From CAYQJV01 sp964417925 (GTDB taxonomy: Bacteria > Hydrothermota > Tepidihabitantia > B3-TA06 > CAYQJV01): a DNA stretch of 64,000 bases. The notes below the pieces were generated by a model. It saw only the letters and a program-made list of their open reading frames with translations, made no database searches and was not told the origin of the DNA. Below, in pieces: positions 8,395-16,555 of this stretch (its first letter is position 1; the number at the start of each line of letters is the position of its first letter). The position numbers were made by a program, and so were the translations under genes. The stretch is taken from NCBI GenBank assembly GCA_964417925.1, contig CAYQJV010000001.1, forward strand, positions 1 to 64,000, in the 5' to 3' direction.

Positions 8395-9573
8395 TTATGT
8401 CCCTATTTCTCCTGCTTTCTCAAGCGCCAATTTTACCAAAGGAGGACCTATCAACTCATAAATTACAGTAGTTACAATGATTGTGCTAAGTATCATTTCT
8501 CCTGCATTTTCTGAAAGTGTAGTCCTCGCAAGCAGAGCAAGACCTATAGCAACACCTGCCTGAGGGGCAAGTCCAAGACCTATGTATTTTTTTATCCTTT
8601 TATCTGCATTCGCAATTACTGCGCCTATAAATGCTCCCAACATTTCTCCTGGAAGCCTTGAAATCACATACAATAACCCAAGCATTCCCAGGGCAGTAAG
8701 ATTTTTTATCTCAAGATTTGCTCCTGCAATTACAAAAAATAGAAGATAAATGGGTGGATCAAATCTTTTTAAAATTTCAAATGGTGCATCGGTCTTTAAT
8801 ACATTCGCTACAACTGCACCAAACATCATGTTTGAAAGAAGTAGGGAAAAATTGAAGTGCATACTTATACCAGAAGTTACAAGTACGAGTCCAATAACAT
8901 ATATTATTAACCTTGCAGGAGTTAAGAATTTAAAAAAATAAGAGAATATAATTCCTATTATAAATCCAAGTACAAGTCCTCCCAAAACTTCTAAAAGAGC
9001 ATGAAGGAGGTCAAAAAGTATATTAGAGAGAACTCCTGCATGCTCTCCCATAGCAGTCTTGGCTATAGCAAGTGAAAATGCAAAAAGAATAATACCCCAT
9101 GCATCATCTATGGCAACAACCCCAAGAAGAGTATCGGTAAATATCCCCCTGGCCCGATACTCCCTTGTCACCATTACAACTGCTGCAGGAGCAGTTGCAG
9201 GAGCGATTGCTCCTATTACCATAGCAATAGGAAAAGGAATTTTAAGCACAAACCACAACACAAAGGTTACAATTACAAACGCTCCTATAACTTCTCCAAT
9301 TGAAATGTAAAGAACTGATTTGCCTATTCTTCTCAGTCTTGCAAGAGTAAAATTTTGCCCCAACGAGAAAGCTATAAAGGTTAATGCAATATTGGATATA
9401 AAATCAGATGCATTAATCACATCTTTGGATAAAAGATTCAAACCATAAGGACCTATAAGTATTCCTGAGATTATGTATCCTGTAACAGAAGGTAACTTTA
9501 ACTTCTTAAAAAATCTTGCTCCAAGAGCCCCTGCTATCATTACTATTCCAAGACTCAGGACTACGTTAAACAT
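8395..9573 (-). CDS. CPA2-type cation:proton antiporter, paralogue 1
   Basis: A 392-residue membrane protein with about 11-13 hydrophobic segments, in the Kef/NapA-like family exchanging Na+ or K+ for H+. It contains the ion-binding Asp pair in GVVAIDDAWGIILF and an unwound-helix motif GAIAPATAPAAVVMVTREY. It lacks a cytoplasmic TrkA-N domain. It lies 13 bp downstream of paralogue 2, with which it shares near-identical DNA blocks. The TDP of paralogue 2 is TAP here, so the two may differ in ion preference. It is the third gene of a CBS-antiporter-antiporter operon. Confidence 0.9.
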   Translation of the reverse strand: MFNVVLSLGIVMIAGALGARFFKKLKLPSVTGYIISGILIGPYGLNLLSKDVINASDFISNIALTFIAFSLGQNFTLARLRRIGKSVLYISIGEVIGAFVIVTFVLWFVLKIPFPIAMVIGAIAPATAPAAVVMVTREYRARGIFTDTLLGVVAIDDAWGIILFAFSLAIAKTAMGEHAGVLSNILFDLLHALLEVLGGLVLGFIIGIIFSYFFKFLTPARLIIYVIGLVLVTSGISMHFNFSLLLSNMMFGAVVANVLKTDAPFEILKRFDPPIYLLFFVIAGANLEIKNLTALGMLGLLYVISRLPGEMLGAFIGAVIANADKRIKKYIGLGLAPQAGVAIGLALLARTTLSENAGEMILSTIIVTTVIYELIGPPLVKLALEKAGEIGT

Positions 9574-9586
9574 AAGATAAATCTTT

Positions 9587-10768
9587 TCACATCTGCAGAT
9601 CCCCAGCTTTCTGCAATGCTAACTTTACAAGTGGAGGACCTATAAGTTGATATATCACAGTAGTCACAATTATTGTGCTTAAAATTACATCACCAATTCC
9701 CTTTGGCATATATTCTATAGCAAGCAGAGCAAGACCTATAGCAACACCTGCCTGAGGGGCAAGTCCAAGACCTATATAACGTTGTATGTTTTTAGGAGCT
9801 TTAGATATTTTAGATGCAATAAAGGCTCCAAACATTTTACCTGGCAATCTTGAAAATACATATACCAGACCTACAGCCCCAAGTTCAGCAATTCGGCTTA
9901 TCTTTAAGTTTATTCCTGCAAGTACAAAAAATAGAAGATAAAGGGGTGGATCAAATCTTTTTAAAATTTCAAATGGTGCATCGGTCTTTAATACATTTGC
10001 TACAACTGCACCAAACATCATGTTTGAAAGAAGTGGAGAAAAATTCAAATGAGTACTTGCTCCTGCAGTTGTTAAAACAAATCCTATGGTATAAAGTAAA
10101 AGATGGGAAGGATTCGTTATGAATTTAAAAAAAATTGAAAATAAAATCCCAATAATAACTCCCAGAATAAGACTTCCACAAATTTCAATAAACCCGTGAA
10201 AAAGGTCAGGGAGTATATTAGCAAAAATACCTCCATGACCCCCAATAACTGTTTTGGCTATAGCAAGTGAAAATGCAAAAAGAATAATACCCCATGCATC
10301 ATCTATGGCAACAACCCCAAGAAGAGTATCGGTAAATATCCCCCTAGCCCGATACTCCCTTGTCACAACTACTACTGAAGCAGGATCTGTAGCAAGAGCA
10401 AGAGCTCCCATTATCACTGCAATATGAAAAGGTTTATTAAGACACAAAAACATTGCAAGAGTCACAAAAAGAAAGGCTCCTATGCTTTCACCAATTGAAA
10501 TATGGAACACAAATTTACCTATTTTTTTCAATCTACTAAGGGTAAAGTTCTGCCCCAGACTGAAAGCGATTATACTCAATGCTATTTTTGATATTACTCC
10601 AGAAACGTTTAAGATATCCTTAGACACCAAATTTAAAACATAGGGACCTATAATTATCCCTGCTATAATATAACCTGTGACAGAAGGCAGTTTAATTCTA
10701 TTAAAAATTCTCGCACTTAAAAATCCTATAAGGATAATTATACCAAGACTTAAAATTATGTTGAGCAT
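9587..10768 (-). CDS. CPA2-type cation:proton antiporter, paralogue 2
   Basis: A 393-residue antiporter with the same fold as its downstream neighbour. It carries the Asp pair (GVVAIDDAWGIILF) and the unwound helix GALALATDPASVVVVTREY, which keeps the Asp of the TDP motif. The middle and C-terminal core (LLSNMMFGAVVANVLKTDAP) is identical to paralogue 1, while the ends have diverged. It starts with ATG 3 bp after the CBS gene stop. The CBS protein is a plausible nucleotide-sensing regulator of one or both antiporters; that is inference from the operon. Confidence 0.9.
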   Translation of the reverse strand: MLNIILSLGIIILIGFLSARIFNRIKLPSVTGYIIAGIIIGPYVLNLVSKDILNVSGVISKIALSIIAFSLGQNFTLSRLKKIGKFVFHISIGESIGAFLFVTLAMFLCLNKPFHIAVIMGALALATDPASVVVVTREYRARGIFTDTLLGVVAIDDAWGIILFAFSLAIAKTVIGGHGGIFANILPDLFHGFIEICGSLILGVIIGILFSIFFKFITNPSHLLLYTIGFVLTTAGASTHLNFSPLLSNMMFGAVVANVLKTDAPFEILKRFDPPLYLLFFVLAGINLKISRIAELGAVGLVYVFSRLPGKMFGAFIASKISKAPKNIQRYIGLGLAPQAGVAIGLALLAIEYMPKGIGDVILSTIIVTTVIYQLIGPPLVKLALQKAGDLQM

Positions 10769-10771
10769 TTT

Positions 10772-11239
10772 TTAAATTATGCCTTTCTCTTTGAAAATAC
10801 TTTTAATGATATCAAAAATACCTATTATACCTACAAGATTTTTCTCCTTATCAACTACAGGAATTTGCACAAGGTTATTAATTCTCATTTTATTAAGAGC
10901 AGTATCCAAATTATCATCTTCTTCAACTGTTACAAATCGTGTATCCATTATATCATCTACTAACACCAGATATCCCATCTCAGGAGGCATATCAAAATCC
11001 GATATTTCTACATGGGATTCGTCAAGAAAATGTATCGTTTTTAAAATTTCAGGCTCCTTAGGATGAAATACTTTACATATATTTTCGAGCTTAACAACTC
11101 CAACCAATTTTCTATCTTCCACCACAGGGACCAAAGGAAAGGTATGAAATTCTTTAAATTTTTCCAATAGTTCCTTTAAAGTTGTAGAACGTTGTACACT
11201 TATTACATTTCTATTCATCACATCTTTTACCTTTTCCAT
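10772..11239 (-). CDS. CBS-domain pair protein
   Basis: A 155-residue protein made of two CBS motifs and little else. The first is near residues 6-55 (VKDVMNRNVISVQRSTTLKE ... VVEDRKLVGVVKLENI). The second is near 92-150 (DIMDTRFVTVEEDDNLDTAL ... PVVDKEKNLVGIIGIFDII). Such Bateman modules bind adenine nucleotides and regulate partner proteins. The genes directly downstream are two antiporters, so it may sense energy charge for ion exchange. Its promoter puts the -10 six bases before ATG, so the operon mRNA should be leaderless. Confidence 0.93.
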   Translation of the reverse strand: MEKVKDVMNRNVISVQRSTTLKELLEKFKEFHTFPLVPVVEDRKLVGVVKLENICKVFHPKEPEILKTIHFLDESHVEISDFDMPPEMGYLVLVDDIMDTRFVTVEEDDNLDTALNKMRINNLVQIPVVDKEKNLVGIIGIFDIIKSIFKEKGII

Positions 11240-11245
11240 TATGAA

Positions 11246-11273
11246 ATTTTACTCTACTTCAGAAATTTGTCAA
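11246..11273 (-). promoter_or_regulatory. promoter of the CBS-antiporter operon, leaderless architecture
   Basis: TTGACA, 16 nt, TAAAAT, 6 nt, ATG. Confidence 0.72.
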
Positions 11274-11280
11274 AAAAGTT

Positions 11281-13806
11281 TCAAAACTCTGCAATGGGAA
11301 GAAAAATCCTGAAGCATGAACCTTTATTTAATTCACTTTCTACTTCTACTTTACCATCAAATATTTCTACAAGTCTTTTAACAATAGCAAGTCCTATTCC
11401 TGCTCCATAGGTTTCTCTGGCATCACTCATATCTACCCGATAAAACGGTTCAAAAATATACACCAATTTATCCTCGGGAATACCTATACCAGTATCTTTA
11501 ATTTCCAATACGTAATACTCTTTTTCTCTATAACTTCTTACCTCTACCTTTCCACCTTCAACATTATATTTTATTGCATTATCCATGAGATTATTACATA
11601 TACTTTCAAATGCATCTTTTGTAGCATATATTTCAATTCCTGCAGAAAGATTTAACTTTACCCTCACCTTTTTTTCTTTAGCCTTTTTTCGCATCGTTAT
11701 CTCTGTTTTCTTAACTATTTCGTCTGGATTAAACTTTTCTCTTTGAATCGTGGATATTTTTGAAAGAGATACTCCCAAATTTATTAACCTTGATATGAGA
11801 AGATTTAATCTATCCGTTTCTTGCAACACTGTATTCAATAACTCTTGAATTTCCTTATCCTCCTGTTTAAGATAAAGCTTAAGTAACTCCATAGTGGCTT
11901 TTATCACTGTCACAGGAGTTTTAAGTTCATGAGATAAAGAAGCTATTATCCCAGATTTTAAATTTTCTATTTCTTCTATTACTCTTCTTGCCTTAACTTC
12001 TATCTCAAGGGCCTTTGAATTGGAAATTGCTACAGCGGCCTGAGAGGCAAATACTTGAAGCATTATCTTATCTTCATCGGAAAATGCATTCTCTTTGAAA
12101 GACTCAACCCCGATGGTACCAAGACATCTGTCTTCAAATAACAACGGCACATAAAGTATTGACTTTGTCTTTACCGGATACCCATATACTACTCTTTCAT
12201 CCTTTTCAATATTATTAACTTTTAAAACCGTTTTGTTTTTTATCACCCATCCAGGATGCTGATAAAAAGCAGTTTTTTCTCTTTTTTTTATCTCTCTCTT
12301 TGAAATTCCTCTCCAGGATACGGAAATCAATTTTTTGTTCTCCTCATCATAAAGATAAAGTACTGCACAGTCATAAGGAATGAGCTTTTTCACTGTATCA
12401 AGTATTTTCTCCCCAAGTTCTTCTACAGGCAACAATCTGGAGAGAATGTTTGCTGTATGTATTAATGCATTTAACTTTTCCAATTCATGTCTTAAAAGAG
12501 TATCGGTCTTCAAAATATCTATCCAATACCCTGCCTTTTCTGCAAACATGGCTGCATAAGAGGTAGTTTCAAGAGAGGGTATATCACCATCTACAGGCAT
12601 GTCAAACATTATTATACCTATAAGGTCCTTGCCTGGAGAATAGATGGGAACAAAAAACATATCCAGAGGATGCCATCCTCCTTCCTTAGGTTTTATCGGG
12701 GGGATATACCCTCCTTCCCCTATTTCTTTTGCTATATCCTCTTTATGAGATATAAAATAACCATCTCCATGACGATACTTTGGGGACATTAATTTTGCAA
12801 TATAGTCTCCGGTTATTCTTCTCTTCTTAAGTTTATTTAAAGCCCGCTTAGGTATTCCATAAGCTCCGACCAACCCAAAAGTTCCATTTTCTACAACTCG
12901 TATAAAAGCCAACTTAAATCCACATGCCTCTGCTGCTCCTCTTGCGATTTCATTCAGATTTTCCTCCAAAGGTTTTTTAATATCCAATTTTTTCGCTGTC
13001 TCCAGTATTTTCTCTAAAACTTTGGTCTTCCTCTTCAATTCCATCTCCATTTTTTTTCTCTCAGTAATGTCTGTTATTATACCTACCATCCCTGTAATCT
13101 CTCCTTTTTCTATAACAGGTACAGCCATCACTGCTCCATGGAATTTCTTACCCCATAAAGATAGATATTCTGTATCAAAATATTCTGCTTTTCCCTGTTG
13201 AAGTACTTTTTTAAATTTTTTTGCAGCATTCACCCTTTTAAGATGTTCAAGTTTAAGCACGTTAATACCTTTTGTTTTCTCCTCTGCAGGACTCCCCAGC
13301 ATCTTTAACAATGCAGGGTTTGCTGCCAATACCTCCCCTTTTTTATCCGTTATAAAAATTCCCATAGGAGCCTTTTCAAAAATTGTCTTGAAAAGTCTTT
13401 CCATTTTATTTCTCTCTTCCTCTAATCTTATCATTTCTGTAACATCATAAGAAATTCCTATGGTACCAAGCTCTCCCCCTCCTGGACTTAAAAATCTATC
13501 CACAAAAAGATTTATATATACATACCTTTTATTTTTATTCTTTATTTTCACAATTCTTGGACCTGCATATCCCTTTTTATTTATTTCCTGCTGTATAATC
13601 TCAAGATCAAAAGCATCAGAATAAAAAAATGAAATATGCTTACCTAAAACCTCTTTTTCTGAATAACCGGTAATATTTTTTGCTCCTTCACTCCAATATA
13701 CAATCTTTCCATTTTTATCAACGATGGTAATGGCTATATTTTCCGCTTTACCTATCTTTGCTATTTCTGCATATCTATCCTTAGATTGTGAGTTTTTTAT
13801 AGGCAT
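11281..13806 (-). CDS. cytoplasmic PAS/GAF sensor histidine kinase
   Basis: An 841-residue hybrid-free kinase. Two PAS domains come first (about residues 15-125 and 135-250, GITDITERKK at the end of the second), then two GAF-like domains (about 265-430 and 450-605). Next are a HisKA domain with phospho-acceptor H626 (SLSHELKTPV) and an HATPase with N box NLMDNAIKYN, G1 DTGIGIPEDK and G2 YGAGIGLAIVKRL. No transmembrane segment is visible, so it senses an internal signal. No response regulator lies next to it. It is the last gene after the adenosine-specific kinase, lemA and htpX genes, 28 bp behind htpX, possibly linking envelope state to transcription. The ligand is unknown. Confidence 0.92.
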   Translation of the reverse strand: MPIKNSQSKDRYAEIAKIGKAENIAITIVDKNGKIVYWSEGAKNITGYSEKEVLGKHISFFYSDAFDLEIIQQEINKKGYAGPRIVKIKNKNKRYVYINLFVDRFLSPGGGELGTIGISYDVTEMIRLEEERNKMERLFKTIFEKAPMGIFITDKKGEVLAANPALLKMLGSPAEEKTKGINVLKLEHLKRVNAAKKFKKVLQQGKAEYFDTEYLSLWGKKFHGAVMAVPVIEKGEITGMVGIITDITERKKMEMELKRKTKVLEKILETAKKLDIKKPLEENLNEIARGAAEACGFKLAFIRVVENGTFGLVGAYGIPKRALNKLKKRRITGDYIAKLMSPKYRHGDGYFISHKEDIAKEIGEGGYIPPIKPKEGGWHPLDMFFVPIYSPGKDLIGIIMFDMPVDGDIPSLETTSYAAMFAEKAGYWIDILKTDTLLRHELEKLNALIHTANILSRLLPVEELGEKILDTVKKLIPYDCAVLYLYDEENKKLISVSWRGISKREIKKREKTAFYQHPGWVIKNKTVLKVNNIEKDERVVYGYPVKTKSILYVPLLFEDRCLGTIGVESFKENAFSDEDKIMLQVFASQAAVAISNSKALEIEVKARRVIEEIENLKSGIIASLSHELKTPVTVIKATMELLKLYLKQEDKEIQELLNTVLQETDRLNLLISRLINLGVSLSKISTIQREKFNPDEIVKKTEITMRKKAKEKKVRVKLNLSAGIEIYATKDAFESICNNLMDNAIKYNVEGGKVEVRSYREKEYYVLEIKDTGIGIPEDKLVYIFEPFYRVDMSDARETYGAGIGLAIVKRLVEIFDGKVEVESELNKGSCFRIFLPIAEF

Positions 13807-13834
13807 TTCATTTTTTCATTAAAAGATAAATCAC

Positions 13835-14716
13835 TTATATTATCATTTTTCTCAATCTTTCTATTCTTAATTCAAGAGGAGGATGGGTAGAAAAAAGATT
13901 GGTTCTTATTCTTTTATCTTGACCAAAAGGATTTGCTATAAAAAGATGAGCAGTCGCTTGAGAAGCCCTTTCTATTTTCTTTCCATAAACCAAAAGTTTC
14001 TCCAAAGCCGAAGAAAGACCGTACGGATTTCTCACGATATAAGCTCCAGTAGCATCTGCGAGATACTCTCTTTGCCTTGATATTGCAGCCCTTATTAACA
14101 TTATAAATAGGGGGGCAAGTATTGCAAGAACAACCCCAACTATAAACAAAATTCCCTGATTCCTCCTTCTTCTAAAAAACATTCCTCCCCTTAAAAGCAT
14201 ATCCTTCAAAAGAATGAACAATCCCCCAAGAACTGCAACAACCGTCATCAACAAAATATCATTGTTCCTTATGTGAGCAATTTCATGGGCTATCACTCCT
14301 TGTAATTCATCTCTGTTCATCATATTTAACAACCCAGAAGTAACTACAATTGCTGCATGCTCTGGATTTCTTCCCGTGGCAAAGGCATTTGGAGCATCAT
14401 CAAAAATTATGTAAACCTTTGGTTTTTTAATTCCTGCTGCAATTGAAACCTCCTCAACAATATTATGTAACATTTTATACCTTTCACGATCTGCAAGCCT
14501 TGCTCCAGTAGAAAAAAGAACTATTTTATCTGAATTGTAATAGGTAACAAGATTGTAAAAAATTATAAACATTGCAAAAACTACATATCCAAAAACTCCA
14601 AAATCCAATAAGGTTACCACAAAATATCCCACTACTCCAAGAATAAGTGAAAATAAAAAGATAAAGAGATATGTTCTTCTTTTATTTGCTGAAATCAAAT
14701 CATAAAGAGTAGCCAT
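13835..14716 (-). CDS. htpX: HtpX-like M48 membrane metalloprotease
   Basis: A 293-residue integral membrane zinc protease for quality control of membrane proteins. The zinc site HEIAH (H144, E145, H148) is seen, with a distal Glu likely in REYLADATGAY. Two hydrophobic segments precede it and two follow. It starts directly after the LemA stop (TGA then ATG), and this lemA-htpX pairing is widespread. C-terminal STHPPLELRIERL is typical of the family. Confidence 0.93.
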   Translation of the reverse strand: MATLYDLISANKRRTYLFIFLFSLILGVVGYFVVTLLDFGVFGYVVFAMFIIFYNLVTYYNSDKIVLFSTGARLADRERYKMLHNIVEEVSIAAGIKKPKVYIIFDDAPNAFATGRNPEHAAIVVTSGLLNMMNRDELQGVIAHEIAHIRNNDILLMTVVAVLGGLFILLKDMLLRGGMFFRRRRNQGILFIVGVVLAILAPLFIMLIRAAISRQREYLADATGAYIVRNPYGLSSALEKLLVYGKKIERASQATAHLFIANPFGQDKRIRTNLFSTHPPLELRIERLRKMII

Positions 14717-15256
14717 TCAGAAACTGACTCTCACAGGTCTTCTAATTTCTTCTTCTATCTCGTAGTATTCCTCTTCCCTAAAACCCAAAATACGTGCCAA
14801 AATATTCCATGGAAACTGGTGTATTTTTGTATTGTACTGCATTGTAACATCATTATAGAACTGTCTGGCAAATGCTATTTTATTCTCAGTTGATGTAAGT
14901 TCTTCCTGTAATGAAAGAAAGTTTTGACTCGCCTTTAAATCAGGATAGTTCTCCACAACAGCAAACAAAGTTTTAAGAGCCTTAGTTAACTGATTATTTT
15001 TTTCAGCAGTATCTCTTATTCCTTTAGCAGAGATTGCTTCGGAACGAAGTCTTGTAATGGTTTCAAAAATTTCTTTTTCATGTTTTGTATATCCTTTTAC
15101 GGTCTCTACGAGATTGGGAATTAAATCATACCTTCTTTTTAACTGCACATCTATCTGATGCCAAGCATTTCTTACTCTCTGTTTTAATGCAATCAATCGA
15201 TTAAACATAACAACAATAAGAACTACTCCTACAATTATGCCGATGATTATCCACAT
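14717..15256 (-). CDS. lemA: LemA family protein
   Basis: A 179-residue protein with one N-terminal membrane anchor (MWIIIGIIVGVVLIVVMF) and a helical-bundle domain: VRNAWHQIDVQLKRRYDLIP, NLVETVKGYTKHEKEI, then FARQFYNDVTMQYNTKIHQF and PWNILARILGF. The molecular role of LemA is not settled. The coupling to HtpX downstream suggests it helps present or regulate substrates. It has AGGAG ahead of its ATG and follows the adenosine-specific kinase gene by 14 bp. Confidence 0.94.
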   Translation of the reverse strand: MWIIIGIIVGVVLIVVMFNRLIALKQRVRNAWHQIDVQLKRRYDLIPNLVETVKGYTKHEKEIFETITRLRSEAISAKGIRDTAEKNNQLTKALKTLFAVVENYPDLKASQNFLSLQEELTSTENKIAFARQFYNDVTMQYNTKIHQFPWNILARILGFREEEYYEIEEEIRRPVRVSF

Positions 15257-15270
15257 TTCACTTCTCCTTT

Positions 15271-15753
15271 TTAAAATTTGTATCCTATCTTTCTCAAAAA
15301 TTCCCTTCTTTCCTTTACATCCTCTTCTTTTTCCACTCCTTTGGGCTTTGCTCCATCTATTACGCCCAGGATTCCCCTTCCCTGTTCGGTTTCTACAACG
15401 ATCACCTGCAAAGGATTGGCAGTAGCTGCAAAGATTCTCACAATCTCAGGAACTCTCTTTAGAGCATGCAATACATTTATAGGATACACATTTTCAAGCA
15501 AAAGCACAAATGAATGTCCTGCTCCTATATTCAATGCATTCTTTACCGCAAGTTCTGTAAGCTCTGGGGATGTTCCTTCTTTTCTTATAAGACACTTTCC
15601 AGAAGACTCAACAAATGCAAAACCAAATTTTATACCTGGAACTGTATTAACAAGCGCTTCGTATACATCTTCACAGGTTTTTATAAAATGGGACTGCCCT
15701 AAAATTACATTTACATCTGCTGGTTTATCTACCTCTACTACCTTTATCTCCAT
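15271..15753 (-). CDS. adenosine-specific kinase (PF04008-type)
   Basis: A 160-residue protein matching the adenosine-specific kinase family described from hyperthermophiles. Visible landmarks are NVILGQSHFIKTCEDVYEAL, FGFAFVESSGKCLIRKEG, FAATANPLQVIVVETEQGRG and ILGVIDGAKPKGVE. The family is thought to phosphorylate adenosine to AMP, and the name rests on limited biochemistry. AGGAGG lies 4 nt before the ATG. It heads a four-gene run with lemA, htpX and a sensor kinase; the functional link is not obvious. Confidence 0.85.
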   Translation of the reverse strand: MEIKVVEVDKPADVNVILGQSHFIKTCEDVYEALVNTVPGIKFGFAFVESSGKCLIRKEGTSPELTELAVKNALNIGAGHSFVLLLENVYPINVLHALKRVPEIVRIFAATANPLQVIVVETEQGRGILGVIDGAKPKGVEKEEDVKERREFLRKIGYKF

Positions 15754-15782
15754 ATTTCCTCCTTATTTTGATATATTTTAAG

Positions 15783-15808
15783 ATTATACTTAAATATCAA
15801 AATGTCAA
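15783..15808 (-). promoter_or_regulatory. possible promoter of the adenosine-specific kinase operon
   Basis: TTGACA and TATAAT are both exact, but the spacing is only 14 nt, so one of the two boxes may be coincidental. A leader with AGGAGG follows. Confidence 0.4.
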
Positions 15809-15830
15809 ATTGTTCACCAGAATAATGAGA

Positions 15831-16394
15831 GTTCGAAAAATCTTTACTGTTGAGATTTTCTATCGCGAAAAAATCACCCATGCCCCCTCAGTGCAAAATA
15901 GATGATAGAAATCGTCCAAAAGAAAAATAAAAGAACATGCAAATTATACAATACAAGGAGGCCCTAAAGCGCTATCCCCTCATCTATCTCATAACACTTG
16001 TCCGCCACCAAAACACCACCCATATCAACCTTATTTATAAATTTTAAGGCATCACTAACAACTTTACTTCACTTGCATACGGACCTCCAGAAGAAGCAAC
16101 AACAATAACTCTTCTACCATCCAAAGTAAGAATTATAACAACAACCTTCCCCTGAGATTTTATGTTTCTTATCACCATATCCCTGGACCATCCACTATCC
16201 AAACCCTTAAATTAAAAGATAACTTTCTGCAATAGTTTCTTAGGAAGTCTTTTAATTCGGGAAATGATATGTTGAAAGGAATGGGAGGGATGAAAATACC
16301 CATGAGGCTTTTCTAAAACTTCCCGAGAGAACAATCTCCTTAAGACTTTAAAAAATATGCAAAAATTCCCCCAATGCAACTCTTATTTTCGAAC
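15831..16394 (-). mobile_element. TIR-bounded transposon relic, copy 2 (longest copy)
   Basis: 564 bp bounded by GTTCGAAAAAT and ATTTTCGAAC. On the minus strand, pieces of a transposase-like protein appear in shifting frames: VRKIRVALGEFLHI, SRIKRLPKKLLQKVIF, VWIVDG, VIRNIKSQGKVVVIILTLDG, VASSGGPYASEVK, MGGVLVADKCYEIDEGIAL and MGDFFAIENLNSKDF. The VDG and VADK blocks could be the first two Asp positions of a DDE transposase. Stops and frameshifts make it dead. It differs from 50405-50913 mainly by an extra ~55 bp. Confidence 0.75.
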
Positions 16395-16409
16395 AGCCTT
16401 TACAATGTC

Positions 16410-16437
16410 TTGACAAGAATTGAATTTTTATTATAAT
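16410..16437 (+). promoter_or_regulatory. strong sigma70-type promoter of a short transcript
   Basis: TTGACA, 16 nt, TATAAT, both boxes exact. It sits 15 bp outside the relic's terminal repeat. No protein-coding frame follows before the terminator at 16486-16520. Confidence 0.72.
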
Positions 16438-16442
16438 TTCAC

Positions 16443-16521
16443 ATTAGCGCTCTATAGACAACACCCCTCTCCTAACAACCCCTCCCGTGGGCGAGTGGTT
16501 TACCCTCGCCCACGTTTTTTA
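16443..16521 (+). ncRNA. candidate small C-rich RNA or purQ leader
   Basis: From the expected start (about 16443) to the end of the U tract is about 79 nt. The 5' half is poor in G and holds two C-rich runs, CCCCTCTCCT (16464-16473) and CCCCTCCC (16479-16486), followed by a strong terminator stem. C-rich single-stranded runs complementary to GGAGG are the hallmark of several trans-acting sRNAs in Firmicutes; applying that here is inference. purQ starts 35 bp after the terminator but has its own promoter, so an independent sRNA is likelier than an attenuator, though both remain open. No known RNA family is recognised. Confidence 0.5.
16486..16520 (+). terminator. intrinsic terminator of the short transcript
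   Basis: A perfect 10-bp GC-rich stem (CGTGGGCGAG/CTCGCCCACG) with a 9-nt loop, followed by six T. This is the strongest terminator in the window. Confidence 0.88.
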
Positions 16522-16549
16522 TTGACTTTAACTTCTTGTCATGTAAGAT
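16522..16549 (+). promoter_or_regulatory. purQ promoter, leaderless architecture
   Basis: TTGACT, 16 nt, TAAGAT, then 6 nt to the purQ ATG. The -35 begins 2 bases after the T tract of the upstream terminator. Confidence 0.6.
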
Positions 16550-16555
16550 TAACCA

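Noticed and set aside
15278..15781. 167-codon plus-strand frame
   Set aside because: Mirror of the adenosine-specific kinase gene, with shadow-type composition.
16443..16555. Purine or PRPP riboswitch ahead of purQ
   Set aside because: No known purine or PRPP aptamer core is visible; the segment is C-rich and mostly unstructured before the terminator.
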